Assembly (NCBI RefSeq): GCF_001688725.2
Contig: NZ_CP015401.2
Location: forward strand, 2,852,001 to 2,916,000
Source of the DNA: Bacteroides caecimuris
GTDB lineage: Bacteria; Bacteroidota; Bacteroidia; Bacteroidales; Bacteroidaceae
DNA: 64,000 nucleotides
Reading direction: 5' to 3'
Shown: positions 50,867-59,982 of the stretch, one piece after another
Numbering within the stretch: the first letter of the stretch is position 1
Layout: each line of letters opens with the position of its first letter
The notes under the pieces: model-generated
The model's database searches: none
Seen by the model: the letters and a program-made list of their open reading frames with translations, nothing else
What the model was told of the DNA's origin: nothing
Translations under genes and position numbers: made by a program

Positions 50867-51865
50867 ATGCCACTTAAACTAACAACATATTACCATGGGA
50901 AGGACATTCCTGAATTGCCGGGAAACAATGCCTTCCATTCCAAAGAGTTATTTCAGATTTATGAAGCGACTCCGGGATATACTCCTTTATTAATAGTGGC
51001 AACAGAAGACGGCAGACCTGTGGCACGCCTGCTTGCCGCCATCCGCAAAGCGAAAAAGTGGCTTCCCTCCTCTTTGGTAAAACATTGCGTAGTATATAGC
51101 GAAGGTGAATTTCTGGATGAGTCATTTTCGACCAACAAAGAAAAAGCTGAAGAAGTTTTCGGCGAGATGCTCGAACATCTCACACAAGAGGCATCGCGTA
51201 GTTGTGTCTTGATCGAATTCCGGAACCTCAACAATTCGATGTTCGGTTACCGGGTTTTCCGTGCCAATGATTATTTCCCTGTCAATTGGTTACGGGTACA
51301 CAATTCGCTGCACAGTATGAAAAATACGGAAGACCGGTTCAGCCCGTCACGCATCCGTCAGATAAAAAAAGGACTCAAGAATGGAGCTAAAGTAGAGGAA
51401 GCACATACCGTGGAAGAGATACACGACTTCTCACGGATGCTGCACAAGGTTTATTCTTCCCGCATACGCAGATACTTCCCTGCCAACGACTTTTTCCATC
51501 ACATGAACAACATATTAATCAAAGGACAACAGGCAAAAATATTCGTAGTAAAATACAAAGAGAAAATCATCGGCGGTTCCGTCTGTATTTATTCGGGAGA
51601 CGATGCATACCTTTGGTTTTCGGGAGGAATGAAAAAGACATACGCACTTCAGTATCCGGGGGTACTGGCCGTATGGAAAGCCTTGGAAGATGCGCGCCAG
51701 CGGGGATTCCGCCACATGGAATTTATGGATGTAGGACTTCCGTTCCGGAAACACGGTTATCGTGATTTTGTTCTCCGCTTCGGCGGAAAGCAGAGCAGTA
51801 CCCGCCGCTGGTTTCGTGTCAATTGGAATTGGCTGAACAAACTCTTAATCAAATTTTACGTCTAA
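50867..51865 (+). CDS. GNAT/FemX-like acetyl- or aminoacyltransferase
   Basis: This 332-aa protein has two tandem GNAT-like halves: the first with LLIVATEDGRPVARLLAAIR, the second with KIFVVKYKEKIIGGSVCIYS, LQYPGVLAVWKALEDARQRG and FRHMEFMDVGLPFRKHGY. This arrangement is typical of FemX/BioF2-like (Acetyltransf_6) proteins. Its acceptor is unknown (a cell-wall precursor or glycan are possibilities). It is soluble and transcribed alone. Confidence 0.82.
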   Translation: MPLKLTTYYHGKDIPELPGNNAFHSKELFQIYEATPGYTPLLIVATEDGRPVARLLAAIRKAKKWLPSSLVKHCVVYSEGEFLDESFSTNKEKAEEVFGEMLEHLTQEASRSCVLIEFRNLNNSMFGYRVFRANDYFPVNWLRVHNSLHSMKNTEDRFSPSRIRQIKKGLKNGAKVEEAHTVEEIHDFSRMLHKVYSSRIRRYFPANDFFHHMNNILIKGQQAKIFVVKYKEKIIGGSVCIYSGDDAYLWFSGGMKKTYALQYPGVLAVWKALEDARQRGFRHMEFMDVGLPFRKHGYRDFVLRFGGKQSSTRRWFRVNWNWLNKLLIKFYV

Positions 51866-52040
51866 ATGTAATCTCAAGATTACAAAACAACCCTTCATAC
51901 CCCTTCTCTACCATTCTTTCTGTTCAATAATCCAATAATTAAATGCAGAAATATTTCTTTATTAGGTAAGAAATGTCTTTCTTTGTACTGTTTTATGCCA
52001 TATAAGCACATGATTAAAACCAAATAAAAAAAGTATAGTT

Positions 52041-52445
52041 ATGAAGATTTCACACATTGAACATCTGGGCATTGCTGTAAAAAGCATCGAAGAAGCCCTT
52101 CCCTACTACGAAAACGTATTAGGTCTGAAGTGTTACAACATTGAAACAGTGGAAGATCAGAAAGTAAGAACCGCTTTTTTAAAAGTAGGCGAAACAAAAA
52201 TTGAATTGTTGGAGCCGACTTGCCCGGAGAGTACTATTGCCAAATTCATTGAAAACAAAGGTGCAGGCGTTCATCACGTTGCATTTGCTGTAGAAGATGG
52301 CGTAGCCAATGCTTTGGCAGAAGCAGAAGGCAAAGAAATCCGTCTTATCGACAAAGCTCCCCGCAAGGGTGCTGAAGGTTTGAATATTGCTTTCCTTCAC
52401 CCGAAATCAACTTTGGGCGTGCTGACAGAACTCTGCGAACATTAA
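52041..52445 (+). CDS. mce: Methylmalonyl-CoA epimerase
   Basis: This 134-aa member of the vicinal-oxygen-chelate fold has metal ligands in HIEHLGIAVKSIEEAL (His), IELLEPTCPES (Glu), GVHHVAFAVED (His) and a late Glu in LTELCEH. It converts (R)- and (S)-methylmalonyl-CoA between the mutase and the decarboxylase of the succinate-to-propionate route. It is the first gene of the operon, 28 bp before mmdA. Confidence 0.97.
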   Translation: MKISHIEHLGIAVKSIEEALPYYENVLGLKCYNIETVEDQKVRTAFLKVGETKIELLEPTCPESTIAKFIENKGAGVHHVAFAVEDGVANALAEAEGKEIRLIDKAPRKGAEGLNIAFLHPKSTLGVLTELCEH

Positions 52446-52473
52446 TCATAAACTCTAAAACCAACAAGAACTC

Positions 52474-54027
52474 ATGAGTAATCAACTTGAAAAAATTAAA
52501 GAGCTTATTGAACGCCGTGCCGTAGCACGTATCGGAGGCGGTGAAAAAGCAATTGCGAAGCAACACGAAAAAGGAAAATACACAGCACGCGAGCGTCTGG
52601 CTATGCTGCTTGACGAGGGTAGCTTCGAAGAAATGGACATGTTCGTTGAGCACAGATGCACGAACTTCGGTATGGAGAAAAAGCATTATCCGGGAGACGG
52701 TGTAGTAACCGGCTGCGGTACAATCGAAGGACGTCTGGTATATGTGTTCGCACAAGACTTCACTGTTTCTGCCGGCTCACTGTCAGAAACAATGTCATTG
52801 AAGATTTGTAAAATTATGGATCAGGCCATGAAGATGGGTGCTCCTTGTATCGGTATCAACGACTCGGGTGGTGCACGTATCCAGGAAGGTATCAACGCTT
52901 TGGCAGGTTATGCAGAAATCTTCCAACGCAACATCCTTGCTTCAGGTGTTATTCCGCAGATTTCCGGTATCTTCGGTCCTTGTGCCGGTGGTGCTGTTTA
53001 TTCTCCGGCTCTGACCGACTTCACACTGATGATGGAAGGCACTTCTTATATGTTCCTCACCGGACCGAAAGTGGTGAAGACCGTTACAGGTGAAGACGTC
53101 AGCCAGGAAAACCTCGGTGGCGCAAGCGTTCACTCCACTAAATCGGGTGTGACTCATTTCACCGCCCAAACAGAAGAAGAAGGTTTCGAGCTGATTCGCA
53201 AACTGTTGAGCTATATTCCTCAAAACAACCTTGAAGAAGCTCCTTATGTAGATTGCACAGACCCAATCGACCGCCTGGAAGATTCTTTGAACGATATTAT
53301 CCCCGACAGCCCTACTAAACCGTATGACATGTACGAAGTGATCGGCGCTATTGTGGACAACGGTGAATTCCTTGAAATCCAGAAAGATTATGCTAAGAAT
53401 ATCATCATCGGTTTCGCCCGTTTCAACGGCCAGTCGGTAGGTATCGTTGCTAATCAGCCTAAATATCTGGCTGGCGTGCTCGATAGCAACGCATCTCGTA
53501 AAGGTGCACGCTTCGTCCGTTTCTGCGATGCATTCAATATTCCTATCGTATCGTTGGTAGACGTACCGGGATTCCTTCCGGGAACAGGTCAGGAATACAA
53601 TGGTGTTATCCTTCATGGTGCTAAGTTGTTGTATGCTTACGGTGAAGCTACTGTGCCTAAGGTTACTATCACATTGCGTAAATCTTACGGCGGTTCTCAC
53701 ATTGTGATGAGCTGTAAGCAACTTCGCGGTGATATGAACTACGCATGGCCTACTGCTGAAATCGCAGTAATGGGTGGTGCAGGAGCAGTAGAAGTATTGT
53801 ACGCACGCGAAGCCAAAGATCAGGAAAACCCGGCTCAATTCCTTGCAGAGAAAGAAGCAGAATACACGAAACTGTTTGCCAATCCTTACAATGCAGCTAA
53901 ATATGGCTACATCGACGATGTGATTGAACCGCGCAACACACGTTTCCGCGTCATCCGTGCTTTGCAGCAGTTGCAGACTAAGAAATTGAGCAATCCGGCT
54001 AAGAAGCATGGTAATATTCCGTTGTAA
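52474..54027 (+). CDS. mmdA: Methylmalonyl-CoA decarboxylase alpha subunit (carboxyltransferase)
   Basis: This 517-aa protein belongs to the acyl-CoA carboxylase beta-subunit family. The N-terminal crotonase-like half has [20 protein letters not shown] and [20 protein letters not shown]; the C-terminal half has [20 protein letters not shown] and [16 protein letters not shown]. It moves the carboxyl group of methylmalonyl-CoA to biotin on the carrier (55004-55435), giving propionyl-CoA. Its codon use is typical of high expression. Confidence 0.96.
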   Translation: MSNQLEKIKELIERRAVARIGGGEKAIAKQHEKGKYTARERLAMLLDEGSFEEMDMFVEHRCTNFGMEKKHYPGDGVVTGCGTIEGRLVYVFAQDFTVSAGSLSETMSLKICKIMDQAMKMGAPCIGINDSGGARIQEGINALAGYAEIFQRNILASGVIPQISGIFGPCAGGAVYSPALTDFTLMMEGTSYMFLTGPKVVKTVTGEDVSQENLGGASVHSTKSGVTHFTAQTEEEGFELIRKLLSYIPQNNLEEAPYVDCTDPIDRLEDSLNDIIPDSPTKPYDMYEVIGAIVDNGEFLEIQKDYAKNIIIGFARFNGQSVGIVANQPKYLAGVLDSNASRKGARFVRFCDAFNIPIVSLVDVPGFLPGTGQEYNGVILHGAKLLYAYGEATVPKVTITLRKSYGGSHIVMSCKQLRGDMNYAWPTAEIAVMGGAGAVEVLYAREAKDQENPAQFLAEKEAEYTKLFANPYNAAKYGYIDDVIEPRNTRFRVIRALQQLQTKKLSNPAKKHGNIPL

Positions 54028-54058
54028 TCCTACTTTTCACATTAAAACAAGAACGATT

Positions 54059-54979
54059 ATGAACAAAACCAAAATCGGAATATTCCTTTCTTTGCTGTTG
54101 CTGATTGGTCTGACTTCTTGTGGAGAGCAAAAGTCGAACAATAAGCTGGTGCTAAACGAAATCCTGATAGACAATCAGAGTAATTTTCAGGACGATTACG
54201 GATTGCACAGCGCATGGATTGAAATATTCAATAAATCATTCGGTAGCGCCGACTTGGCAGCTTGCTTGCTGAAAGTAAGCAACCAACCGGGCGATACAGT
54301 TACTTACTTTATCCCGAAAGGTGATATACTTACATCAGTGAAACCACGCCAACATGCGCTATTCTGGGCAGATGGCGAACCCAACCGCGGTACGTTCCAC
54401 ACCAGCTTCAAGCTGAATCCGAAAACCGCCAACTGGATTGGTCTGTTCGACTCCGGCAAAAAGTTGCTCGACCAGATTGTAGTGCCCGCAGGCACTCTCG
54501 GTCCCAACCAATCATACGCTCGTGTAAGCGACGGAGCAACTGAATGGGAAGTAAAAAGTGGAAGTGGTGACAAATACGTGACTCCAAGCACTAACAACAA
54601 AACTCTTGACAGCAATGCCAAGAAGGAAAAGTTTGAAGAACACGATGCTAATGGTATTGGAATGGCCATTTCTGCCATGAGTGTAGTATTCTGCGGATTG
54701 ATTCTTCTTTTTATAGCCTTCAAGATTATAGGAAAAGCAGCCGTTAATTTGAGCAAGCGCAACGCTATGAAATCTAAAGGCATCGACAAGCATGAAGCTA
54801 AGGAACTGTCACAAGCTCCGGGTGAAGTGTATGCGGCTATTTCTATGGCATTACACGAAATGCAAGATGAAGTGCATGACGTAGAAGAAACAGTGCTGAC
54901 CATCACTCGTGTAAAACGCAGCTACTCACCATGGAGTTCGAAGATTTACACGTTGCGTGAAACTCCTTCCAGAAAGTAA
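54059..54979 (+). CDS. Lamin-tail domain fused to the OadG-type gamma/delta subunit of the decarboxylase
   Basis: The ATG at 54059 gives 306 aa. It has a lipoprotein signal (LIGLTSC). Residues about 30-190 form a lamin-tail domain: LVLNEILIDNQSNFQDDYG, WIEIFNKSFGSADLAACLL, FHTSFKLNPKTANWIGLFDS and SYARVSDGATEW. A transmembrane helix at about 205-230 (GMAISAMSVVFCGLILLFIA) and a cytoplasmic OadG-like tail follow, holding the alpha and beta subunits together. OadG proteins are normally about 80-120 aa, so the added extracytoplasmic domain is the oddity. It lies between mmdA and the biotin carrier gene. Confidence 0.85.
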   Translation: MNKTKIGIFLSLLLLIGLTSCGEQKSNNKLVLNEILIDNQSNFQDDYGLHSAWIEIFNKSFGSADLAACLLKVSNQPGDTVTYFIPKGDILTSVKPRQHALFWADGEPNRGTFHTSFKLNPKTANWIGLFDSGKKLLDQIVVPAGTLGPNQSYARVSDGATEWEVKSGSGDKYVTPSTNNKTLDSNAKKEKFEEHDANGIGMAISAMSVVFCGLILLFIAFKIIGKAAVNLSKRNAMKSKGIDKHEAKELSQAPGEVYAAISMALHEMQDEVHDVEETVLTITRVKRSYSPWSSKIYTLRETPSRK

Positions 54980-55003
54980 GTCACCTTTTAAAAAGTAAAA
55001 ACG

Positions 55004-55435
55004 ATGAAAGAATATAAATATAAAATCAACGGTAACTTATATAAAGTAACCATCGGAGATATTGAAGACAACATCGCTCATGTAGAAGTGAACGGTACAC
55101 ACTATAAAGTAGAAATGGAGAAACAGCCGAAGCCTGTTGCAAAACCTGTGACAGTACGCCCGATGCCTAATGCTCCTACTGCTCCTACTCAAGTAGTGAA
55201 ACCGACCGCTCCATCTACCGGAAAATCAGGAGTGAAATCTCCGCTGCCGGGTGTAATCCTCGACATCAAAGTGAATGTAGGCGATACTGTAAAGAAAGGA
55301 CAGACCATTATCATATTGGAAGCCATGAAGATGGAAAACAATATCAATGCGGATAAAGACGGTAAGGTTACTGCCATCAACGTAAATAAGGGAGATTCTG
55401 TTCTTGAAGGTAATGACCTCGTAATTATTGAATAA
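55004..55435 (+). CDS. mmdC: Biotin carboxyl carrier subunit of the decarboxylase
   Basis: This 143-aa protein has an N-terminal beta region (KEYKYKINGNLYKVTIGDIE), a Pro/Ala/Thr-rich flexible hinge (about 45-75) and a C-terminal biotinyl domain (about 77-143) with the biotinylated lysine in EAMKMEN. It carries CO2 from MmdA to the membrane beta subunit. Its stop is 1 bp before the next ATG. Confidence 0.96.
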   Translation: MKEYKYKINGNLYKVTIGDIEDNIAHVEVNGTHYKVEMEKQPKPVAKPVTVRPMPNAPTAPTQVVKPTAPSTGKSGVKSPLPGVILDIKVNVGDTVKKGQTIIILEAMKMENNINADKDGKVTAINVNKGDSVLEGNDLVIIE

Positions 55436-55436
55436 T

Positions 55437-56597
55437 ATGGGAGATTTTATAAACTTTTTAGGAAACAACCTCGCCGACTTCTGGACCTACACAGGCTTTG
55501 CCAATGCTACGGTAGGGCATGTAGTCATGATTCTCGTTGGCTTGGTATTCATCTATTTGGCAGTAGCCAAAGAATTCGAACCGATGCTTCTGATTCCTAT
55601 CGGTTTCGGTATATTGATTGGTAATATACCTTTTAATATGGAGGCCGGATTGAAAGTCGGTATTTATGAAGAAGGTTCAGTATTGAATATATTGTATCAG
55701 GGAGTGACCTCCGGCTGGTATCCGCCGCTCATCTTTTTGGGCATCGGCGCCATGACGGACTTCTCGGCACTTATCTCTAATCCGAAATTGATGTTAATCG
55801 GTGCGGCAGCACAGTTTGGTATCTTCGGTGCATACATGATCGCCTTAGCAATGGGCTTTGATCCTATGCAAGCCGGTGCAATCGGTATTATCGGTGGTGC
55901 AGACGGTCCGACGGCAATCTTCCTATCCTCGAAGCTGGCACCTAACCTGATGGGAGCCATTGCAGTGTCCGCCTATTCCTATATGGCGTTGGTTCCGGTG
56001 ATACAGCCGCCTATCATGCGTTTGCTCACCACAAAGAACGAACGTATCATACGTATGAAACCGCCGCGTGCCGTTTCTCACACAGAGAAAGTGATTTTCC
56101 CGATTATCGGTTTGTTGCTGACTTGCTTCCTGGTTCCTTCCGGTCTGCCTTTGTTGGGTATGCTGTTCTTTGGTAACCTGCTGAAAGAAAGTGGCGTAAC
56201 CCGTCGTCTTGCCAATACGGCAAGTGGTCCGTTGATTGACACCATTACTATTCTGTTAGGTTTGACAGTAGGTGCTTCTACTCAGGCTTCCGAGTTCCTC
56301 ACTTTCGACTCTATCAAGATTTTCGCCCTCGGTGCATTGTCATTCGTCATTGCAACTACATCAGGCGTAATCTTCGTGAAGATATTCAACCTCTTCTTGA
56401 AGAAGGATAACAAGATCAATCCATTAATCGGCAACGCAGGAGTATCTGCTGTTCCCGACTCGGCACGTATCTCACAAGTGATTGGTTTGGAATACGATTC
56501 GACCAATTATTTGCTGATGCACGCTATGGGTCCGAACGTTGCCGGAGTGATCGGTTCAGCTGTTGCTGCCGGTATTCTGCTTGGATTCTTGATGTAA
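55437..56597 (+). CDS. mmdB: Sodium-translocating decarboxylase beta subunit
   Basis: I use the ATG at 55437; a TTG nine bases earlier lies inside the carrier gene. The 386-aa membrane protein has about 9-11 helices and the family signature GIIGGADGPTAIFLSSKLAP, whose Asp takes part in Na+ and H+ handling, plus NAGVSAVPDSARISQVIG. It decarboxylates carboxybiotin and pumps Na+ out, conserving energy from succinate fermentation to propionate. Confidence 0.97.
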   Translation: MGDFINFLGNNLADFWTYTGFANATVGHVVMILVGLVFIYLAVAKEFEPMLLIPIGFGILIGNIPFNMEAGLKVGIYEEGSVLNILYQGVTSGWYPPLIFLGIGAMTDFSALISNPKLMLIGAAAQFGIFGAYMIALAMGFDPMQAGAIGIIGGADGPTAIFLSSKLAPNLMGAIAVSAYSYMALVPVIQPPIMRLLTTKNERIIRMKPPRAVSHTEKVIFPIIGLLLTCFLVPSGLPLLGMLFFGNLLKESGVTRRLANTASGPLIDTITILLGLTVGASTQASEFLTFDSIKIFALGALSFVIATTSGVIFVKIFNLFLKKDNKINPLIGNAGVSAVPDSARISQVIGLEYDSTNYLLMHAMGPNVAGVIGSAVAAGILLGFLM

Positions 56598-56618
56598 GAA
56601 ACATTAATAATAGATAAG

Positions 56619-56657
56619 AACACCCGTGTTACATTCAGTTGTGACACGGGTGTTTTT
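56619..56657 (+). terminator. Terminator of the decarboxylase operon
   Basis: AACACCCGTGT (56619-56629) and ACACGGGTGTT (56644-56654) form an 11-bp perfect stem followed by T5. Confidence 0.92.
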
Positions 56658-56677
56658 ATTAACGATTAAACATCATA

Positions 56678-56722
56678 AAAGAGGCTGCTACCGATGTTCA
56701 AACCGGAGCAGCCTCTTTCTTT
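56678..56722 (-). terminator. Terminator of fba
   Basis: AGAGGCTGCT (56680-56689) and AGCAGCCTCT (56707-56716) form a 10-bp stem, with an A/T run on the minus side (ATAAAA on the plus strand) and a further inner ACCG/CCGG pairing. It faces the operon terminator, so the convergent units are well insulated. Confidence 0.85.
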
Positions 56723-56747
56723 TATTTATGGAATAATCCGGAGATTA

Positions 56748-57752
56748 TTACTGTGCCAATTTATTGTCAGAACCGAGCACGTTGATGATTTTGTGCTTGT
56801 ACAGTTTTTCCATGTTGTCACGAGCCGGACCAAGATACTTACGTGGGTCGAATTCTGCCGGTTTTTCTGCGAACACCTGACGTACAGCAGCAGTCATAGC
56901 CAGACGAGAGTCTGAGTCGATGTTGATTTTGCAAACTGCAGAAGTAGCTGCCTTACGCAACCATTCTTCAGGAATACCGATAGCAGCTTTCAGATTACCA
57001 CCGAACTTATTGATAGTCGCAACTTCTTCCTGAGGAACTGAAGATGAACCGTGAAGAACAATAGGGAATCCAGGAAGTTTTTCCATTACAGCATCCAATA
57101 CTTCGAATGCCAATGGAGGAGGAACCATTACGCCTGTAACCGGATCGATGTGGCATTGTTCCGGAGTAAACTTGTAAGCCCCGTGAGAAGTACCGATTGA
57201 GATAGCCAAAGAGTCGCAACCAGTGCGAGTAGCGAAATCGATTACTTCTTCAGGGTCAGTATATGTGTGGTGGTCAGCAGAAACTTCATCTTCTACACCA
57301 GCCAATACGCCAAGTTCACCTTCTACAGTTACGTCGAACTGGTGAGCGTATTCAACAACTTTCTTAGTCAATGCTACGTTTTCTTCGTAAGGAAGGTGAG
57401 AACCGTCGATCATTACAGAAGAGAAACCTGAATCGATACAAGATTTGCAAGTTTCGAATGTATCTCCGTGGTCAAGGTGAAGAACGATTTCCGGATGTGC
57501 GCAGCCTAATTCTTTAGCATATTCTACAGCACCCTGTGCCATGTAACGCAACAAAGTAGCGTTAGCATACTGACGAGCACCTTTAGAAACCTGAAGAATC
57601 ACAGGAGATTTAGTTTCAACAGCAGCCTTGATGATAGCCTGCATTTGTTCCATATTGTTGAAGTTGAATGCTGGGATAGCATATCCACCTTTGATAGCCT
57701 TAGCAAACATTTCTCTTGTGTTTACCAATCCTAAATCTTTGTAATTTACCAT
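56748..57752 (-). CDS. fba: Class II fructose-1,6-bisphosphate aldolase
   Basis: This 334-aa zinc enzyme has VLHLDHGDTFETCKSCIDSG (catalytic Asp and Zn His), DGSHLPYEENVALTK, EGELGVLAGVEDE, ISIGTSHGAYKF (Zn His) and VLHGSSSVPQEEV. It makes the fructose-bisphosphate/triose-phosphate step of glycolysis. It is complete and strongly codon-biased, which explains why the class I fbaB remnant at 1605-1676 could decay. Promoter: TACTTTTG at 57792-57799. Confidence 0.97.
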   Translation of the reverse strand: MVNYKDLGLVNTREMFAKAIKGGYAIPAFNFNNMEQMQAIIKAAVETKSPVILQVSKGARQYANATLLRYMAQGAVEYAKELGCAHPEIVLHLDHGDTFETCKSCIDSGFSSVMIDGSHLPYEENVALTKKVVEYAHQFDVTVEGELGVLAGVEDEVSADHHTYTDPEEVIDFATRTGCDSLAISIGTSHGAYKFTPEQCHIDPVTGVMVPPPLAFEVLDAVMEKLPGFPIVLHGSSSVPQEEVATINKFGGNLKAAIGIPEEWLRKAATSAVCKINIDSDSRLAMTAAVRQVFAEKPAEFDPRKYLGPARDNMEKLYKHKIINVLGSDNKLAQ

Positions 57753-57791
57753 TTTGTTTAAAGTTTATTGTTAGTGAATAAAAATTCTACG

Positions 57792-57799
57792 CAAAAGTA
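57792..57799 (-). promoter_or_regulatory. -7 box of fba
   Basis: TACTTTTG on the minus strand fits TAnnTTTG, 40 bp upstream of the ATG. Confidence 0.65.
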
Positions 57800-58097
57800 A
57801 GCATTATCCATCGAATAACGAACACCGGAAAGGAAAATATAGTAGAAAAAGGTTTAAATCAGACTGCAAAATTTAGCAGGAATACGAGTGTGACATTAGA
57901 TTGTAATGTCTACCTTGCAAACTTTGAGATTTCTGATTTCTGATTGATGGTTGATGCCTTCGGATTTATATCTCCTTATTTATACCTTAATTTATACCTC
58001 ATTTTTCAATTCATTTAATCACCAAAATCTGCATAGTAAATTAGAAATTAGAAATCAGAAATTTTAGAAAATCTTTTTCTATTTCACAGAAAAGCAT
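57800..58097. other. Divergent spacer between fba and rpmE2 with dispersed short repeats
   Basis: There is no gene. Direct and inverted copies of GATTTCTGATT / AAATTAGAAATCAGAAATTT (57928-57945 and 58036-58062) form a weak inverted repeat about 90 bp apart. They resemble the AT-rich REP-like repeats seen after pheS. Confidence 0.5.
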
Positions 58098-58105
58098 TAT
58101 CTTTG
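58098..58105 (+). promoter_or_regulatory. -7 box of rpmE2, with a leader hairpin
   Basis: TATCTTTG fits TAnnTTTG. The leader of about 70 nt contains the hairpin ACTATTT (58128-58134) / AAATAGT (58142-58148), which could serve as a binding site for autogenous control by L31, though I cannot match a known leader family. Confidence 0.55.
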
Positions 58106-58181
58106 CGCTCTGAAAAATGACCATTACACTATTTCTTACCAAAATAGTAACAGAATATAAATTAAAAAAACAGATACTGAA

Positions 58182-58436
58182 ATGAAAAAAGGCCTTCATC
58201 CAGAATCATACCGTCCGGTAGTATTTAAAGATATGTCAAATGGTGACATGTTTTTGTCTAGATCAACTGTAGCAACTAAAGAAACCATCGAATTCGAAGG
58301 TGAAACTTATCCGTTGCTGAAGATTGAAATCTCAAACACTTCTCACCCGTTCTATACAGGTAAATCTACATTGGTAGATACTGCTGGTCGTGTTGATAAG
58401 TTCATGAGCCGTTACGGTGACCGTAAGAAGAAATAA
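58182..58436 (+). CDS. rpmE2: 50S ribosomal protein L31, type B
   Basis: This 84-aa protein begins [20 protein letters not shown] and ends [15 protein letters not shown]. It lacks the four-cysteine zinc site of type A L31, so it is the zinc-independent type B (C-minus) form. It joins the central protuberance of the large subunit. Confidence 0.97.
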   Translation: MKKGLHPESYRPVVFKDMSNGDMFLSRSTVATKETIEFEGETYPLLKIEISNTSHPFYTGKSTLVDTAGRVDKFMSRYGDRKKK

Positions 58437-58456
58437 TTCGATCTTTCGTGAAAGAT

Positions 58457-58495
58457 GAAAAAGAGGAGATTCTCGCAGAGAATTTCCTCTTTTTC
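58457..58495 (+). terminator. Terminator of rpmE2
   Basis: GAAAAAGAGGA (58457-58467) and TCCTCTTTTTC (58485-58495) pair perfectly, with additional inner pairing GATTCTC/GAGAAT. Confidence 0.9.
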
Positions 58496-58831
58496 GTTTT
58501 CTATATTCCTTAGTGCCAAGCATCATCCAATAAGGAATCGACTATATGACGATGCCTGACACTCTTCACATTATCCTACCACAAGCTGTCCATGCTAACT
58601 TCCCCTTGCACTAGAACTCCCGTTTCCTGGATGGAAAGAGAGTTCCCACGTAGGGAAATCGACAATTTCACCACAGAGGACCCGTAAAGTTCCCGTTTTT
58701 TTTGTGTTCCATATAAAGGTTAACAGGCAGGATATGAAAAGACAGGAATATTGAACATAAATAAACAGGAGTTGTTTTAGTATATTATTCGCTATTTATC
58801 AACGCAAAACCTCTAAACATCAACGTGGTAT
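58496..58831. other. Spacer upstream of the RND operon
   Basis: No gene is seen. It carries a half copy of the REP-like repeat found at 10513 (TTCACCACAGAGGAC at 58667-58681) and the repeated words GTTCCC/GTTTCC around 58610-58700. I find no strong TAnnTTTG box or regulator site, so control of the efflux operon is not visible here. Confidence 0.45.
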
Positions 58832-59896
58832 ATGAAAAAGGAATTTGGATTCGTCTTGGCAGCCGCAATCTTGCTGGCCGGCTGCGGACAGAAAAAAGAA
58901 ACGACAACAACAACTGCACGTCCCGTAAAGACTACGATTGTCGAGTCAAGATCGATTATCAGAAAAGATTTCTCGGGAATCGTGGAAGCGGTGGAATATG
59001 TGAAGCTGGCTTTCCGGGTCAACGGGCAAATCATCCAGCTTCCTGTCATCGAAGGACAGAAAGTGAAAAAAGGACAACTCATCGCGGCTATCGACCCCAG
59101 AGACATCGCGTTGCAATATGCCGCTACGAAATCGGCATACGAAACGGCTTCGGCACAAGTGGAACGCAACAAACGGCTCCTCTCCCGGCAAGCGATCTCC
59201 GTACAGGAATATGAAATCAGCCTCGCCAACTTCCAGAAGGCGAAGTCTGAATACGAACTGTCTGCCAACAATATGCGCGACACCAAGCTGACAGCTCCTT
59301 TCGACGGTTCTATCGAAAAACGACTGGTGGAAAACTATCAGCGTGTCAACTCCGGTGAGGGTATCGTGCAGCTTGTCAATACGCACAATCTGCGTATCAA
59401 ATTCACCATTCCGGATGCGTATCTTTATTTGTTGCGTGCCAAAGAGCCGCATTTCCTGGTAGAGTTCGACACATTTAAAGGACACGTGTTTCAAGCGAAA
59501 CTGGAAGAATATCTTGATATTTCTACAGATGGCACAGGAATTCCGGTCAGCATCACGATTGACGATCCGTCATTCGACCGCGACCTGTATGCTGTGAAAC
59601 CCGGTTTCACGTGCAGCATCCGTTTCACGGCAGATGTAGGTCCGTTGGTGCAGGATAGCTGGACGATCGTACCGCTTAGTGCCGTATTCGGCGAAAGCGA
59701 AGGGAATAAAATGTATGTCTGGGTGGTAGAAGACAATAAAGTCCACAAACGGGAAGTAACCGTCAACGCCCCGACCGGAGAAGCACAGGCGCTCATCTCG
59801 GAAGGTTTGAAACCCGGTGAAGAAATCGTCATAGCAGGCGTATACCAACTAGTAGAAGGAGAATCTATCACAACTGTTGACAGGGAGACTATCTGA
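58832..59896 (+). CDS. RND efflux periplasmic adaptor (membrane fusion protein), lipoprotein
   Basis: This 354-aa protein has a lipobox (LLAGC, lipidated C18). The barrel-sandwich part has VKLAFRVNGQIIQLPVIEGQ and later NMRDTKLTAPFDGSIEKR, flanking a short helical hairpin (about 95-145, TASAQVERNKRLLSRQAISV). Beta-barrel and membrane-proximal domains follow (VSITIDDPSFDRDLYAVKPG; REVTVNAPTGEAQALISEGL). It links the inner-membrane pump and the TolC-like channel encoded next. The substrate is not known. Confidence 0.94.
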   Translation: MKKEFGFVLAAAILLAGCGQKKETTTTTARPVKTTIVESRSIIRKDFSGIVEAVEYVKLAFRVNGQIIQLPVIEGQKVKKGQLIAAIDPRDIALQYAATKSAYETASAQVERNKRLLSRQAISVQEYEISLANFQKAKSEYELSANNMRDTKLTAPFDGSIEKRLVENYQRVNSGEGIVQLVNTHNLRIKFTIPDAYLYLLRAKEPHFLVEFDTFKGHVFQAKLEEYLDISTDGTGIPVSITIDDPSFDRDLYAVKPGFTCSIRFTADVGPLVQDSWTIVPLSAVFGESEGNKMYVWVVEDNKVHKREVTVNAPTGEAQALISEGLKPGEEIVIAGVYQLVEGESITTVDRETI

Positions 59897-59982
59897 AAAG
59901 TCGTTAGTAACTCCAACTCCCCTACGGGGACTCACAGCCTCTTTATCCACTTTCATTCATCAATTATCAACGACCATTTATT

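Noticed and set aside
52942..54009. 355-codon minus-strand frame in mmdA
   Set aside because: Antisense shadow of a strongly codon-biased gene.
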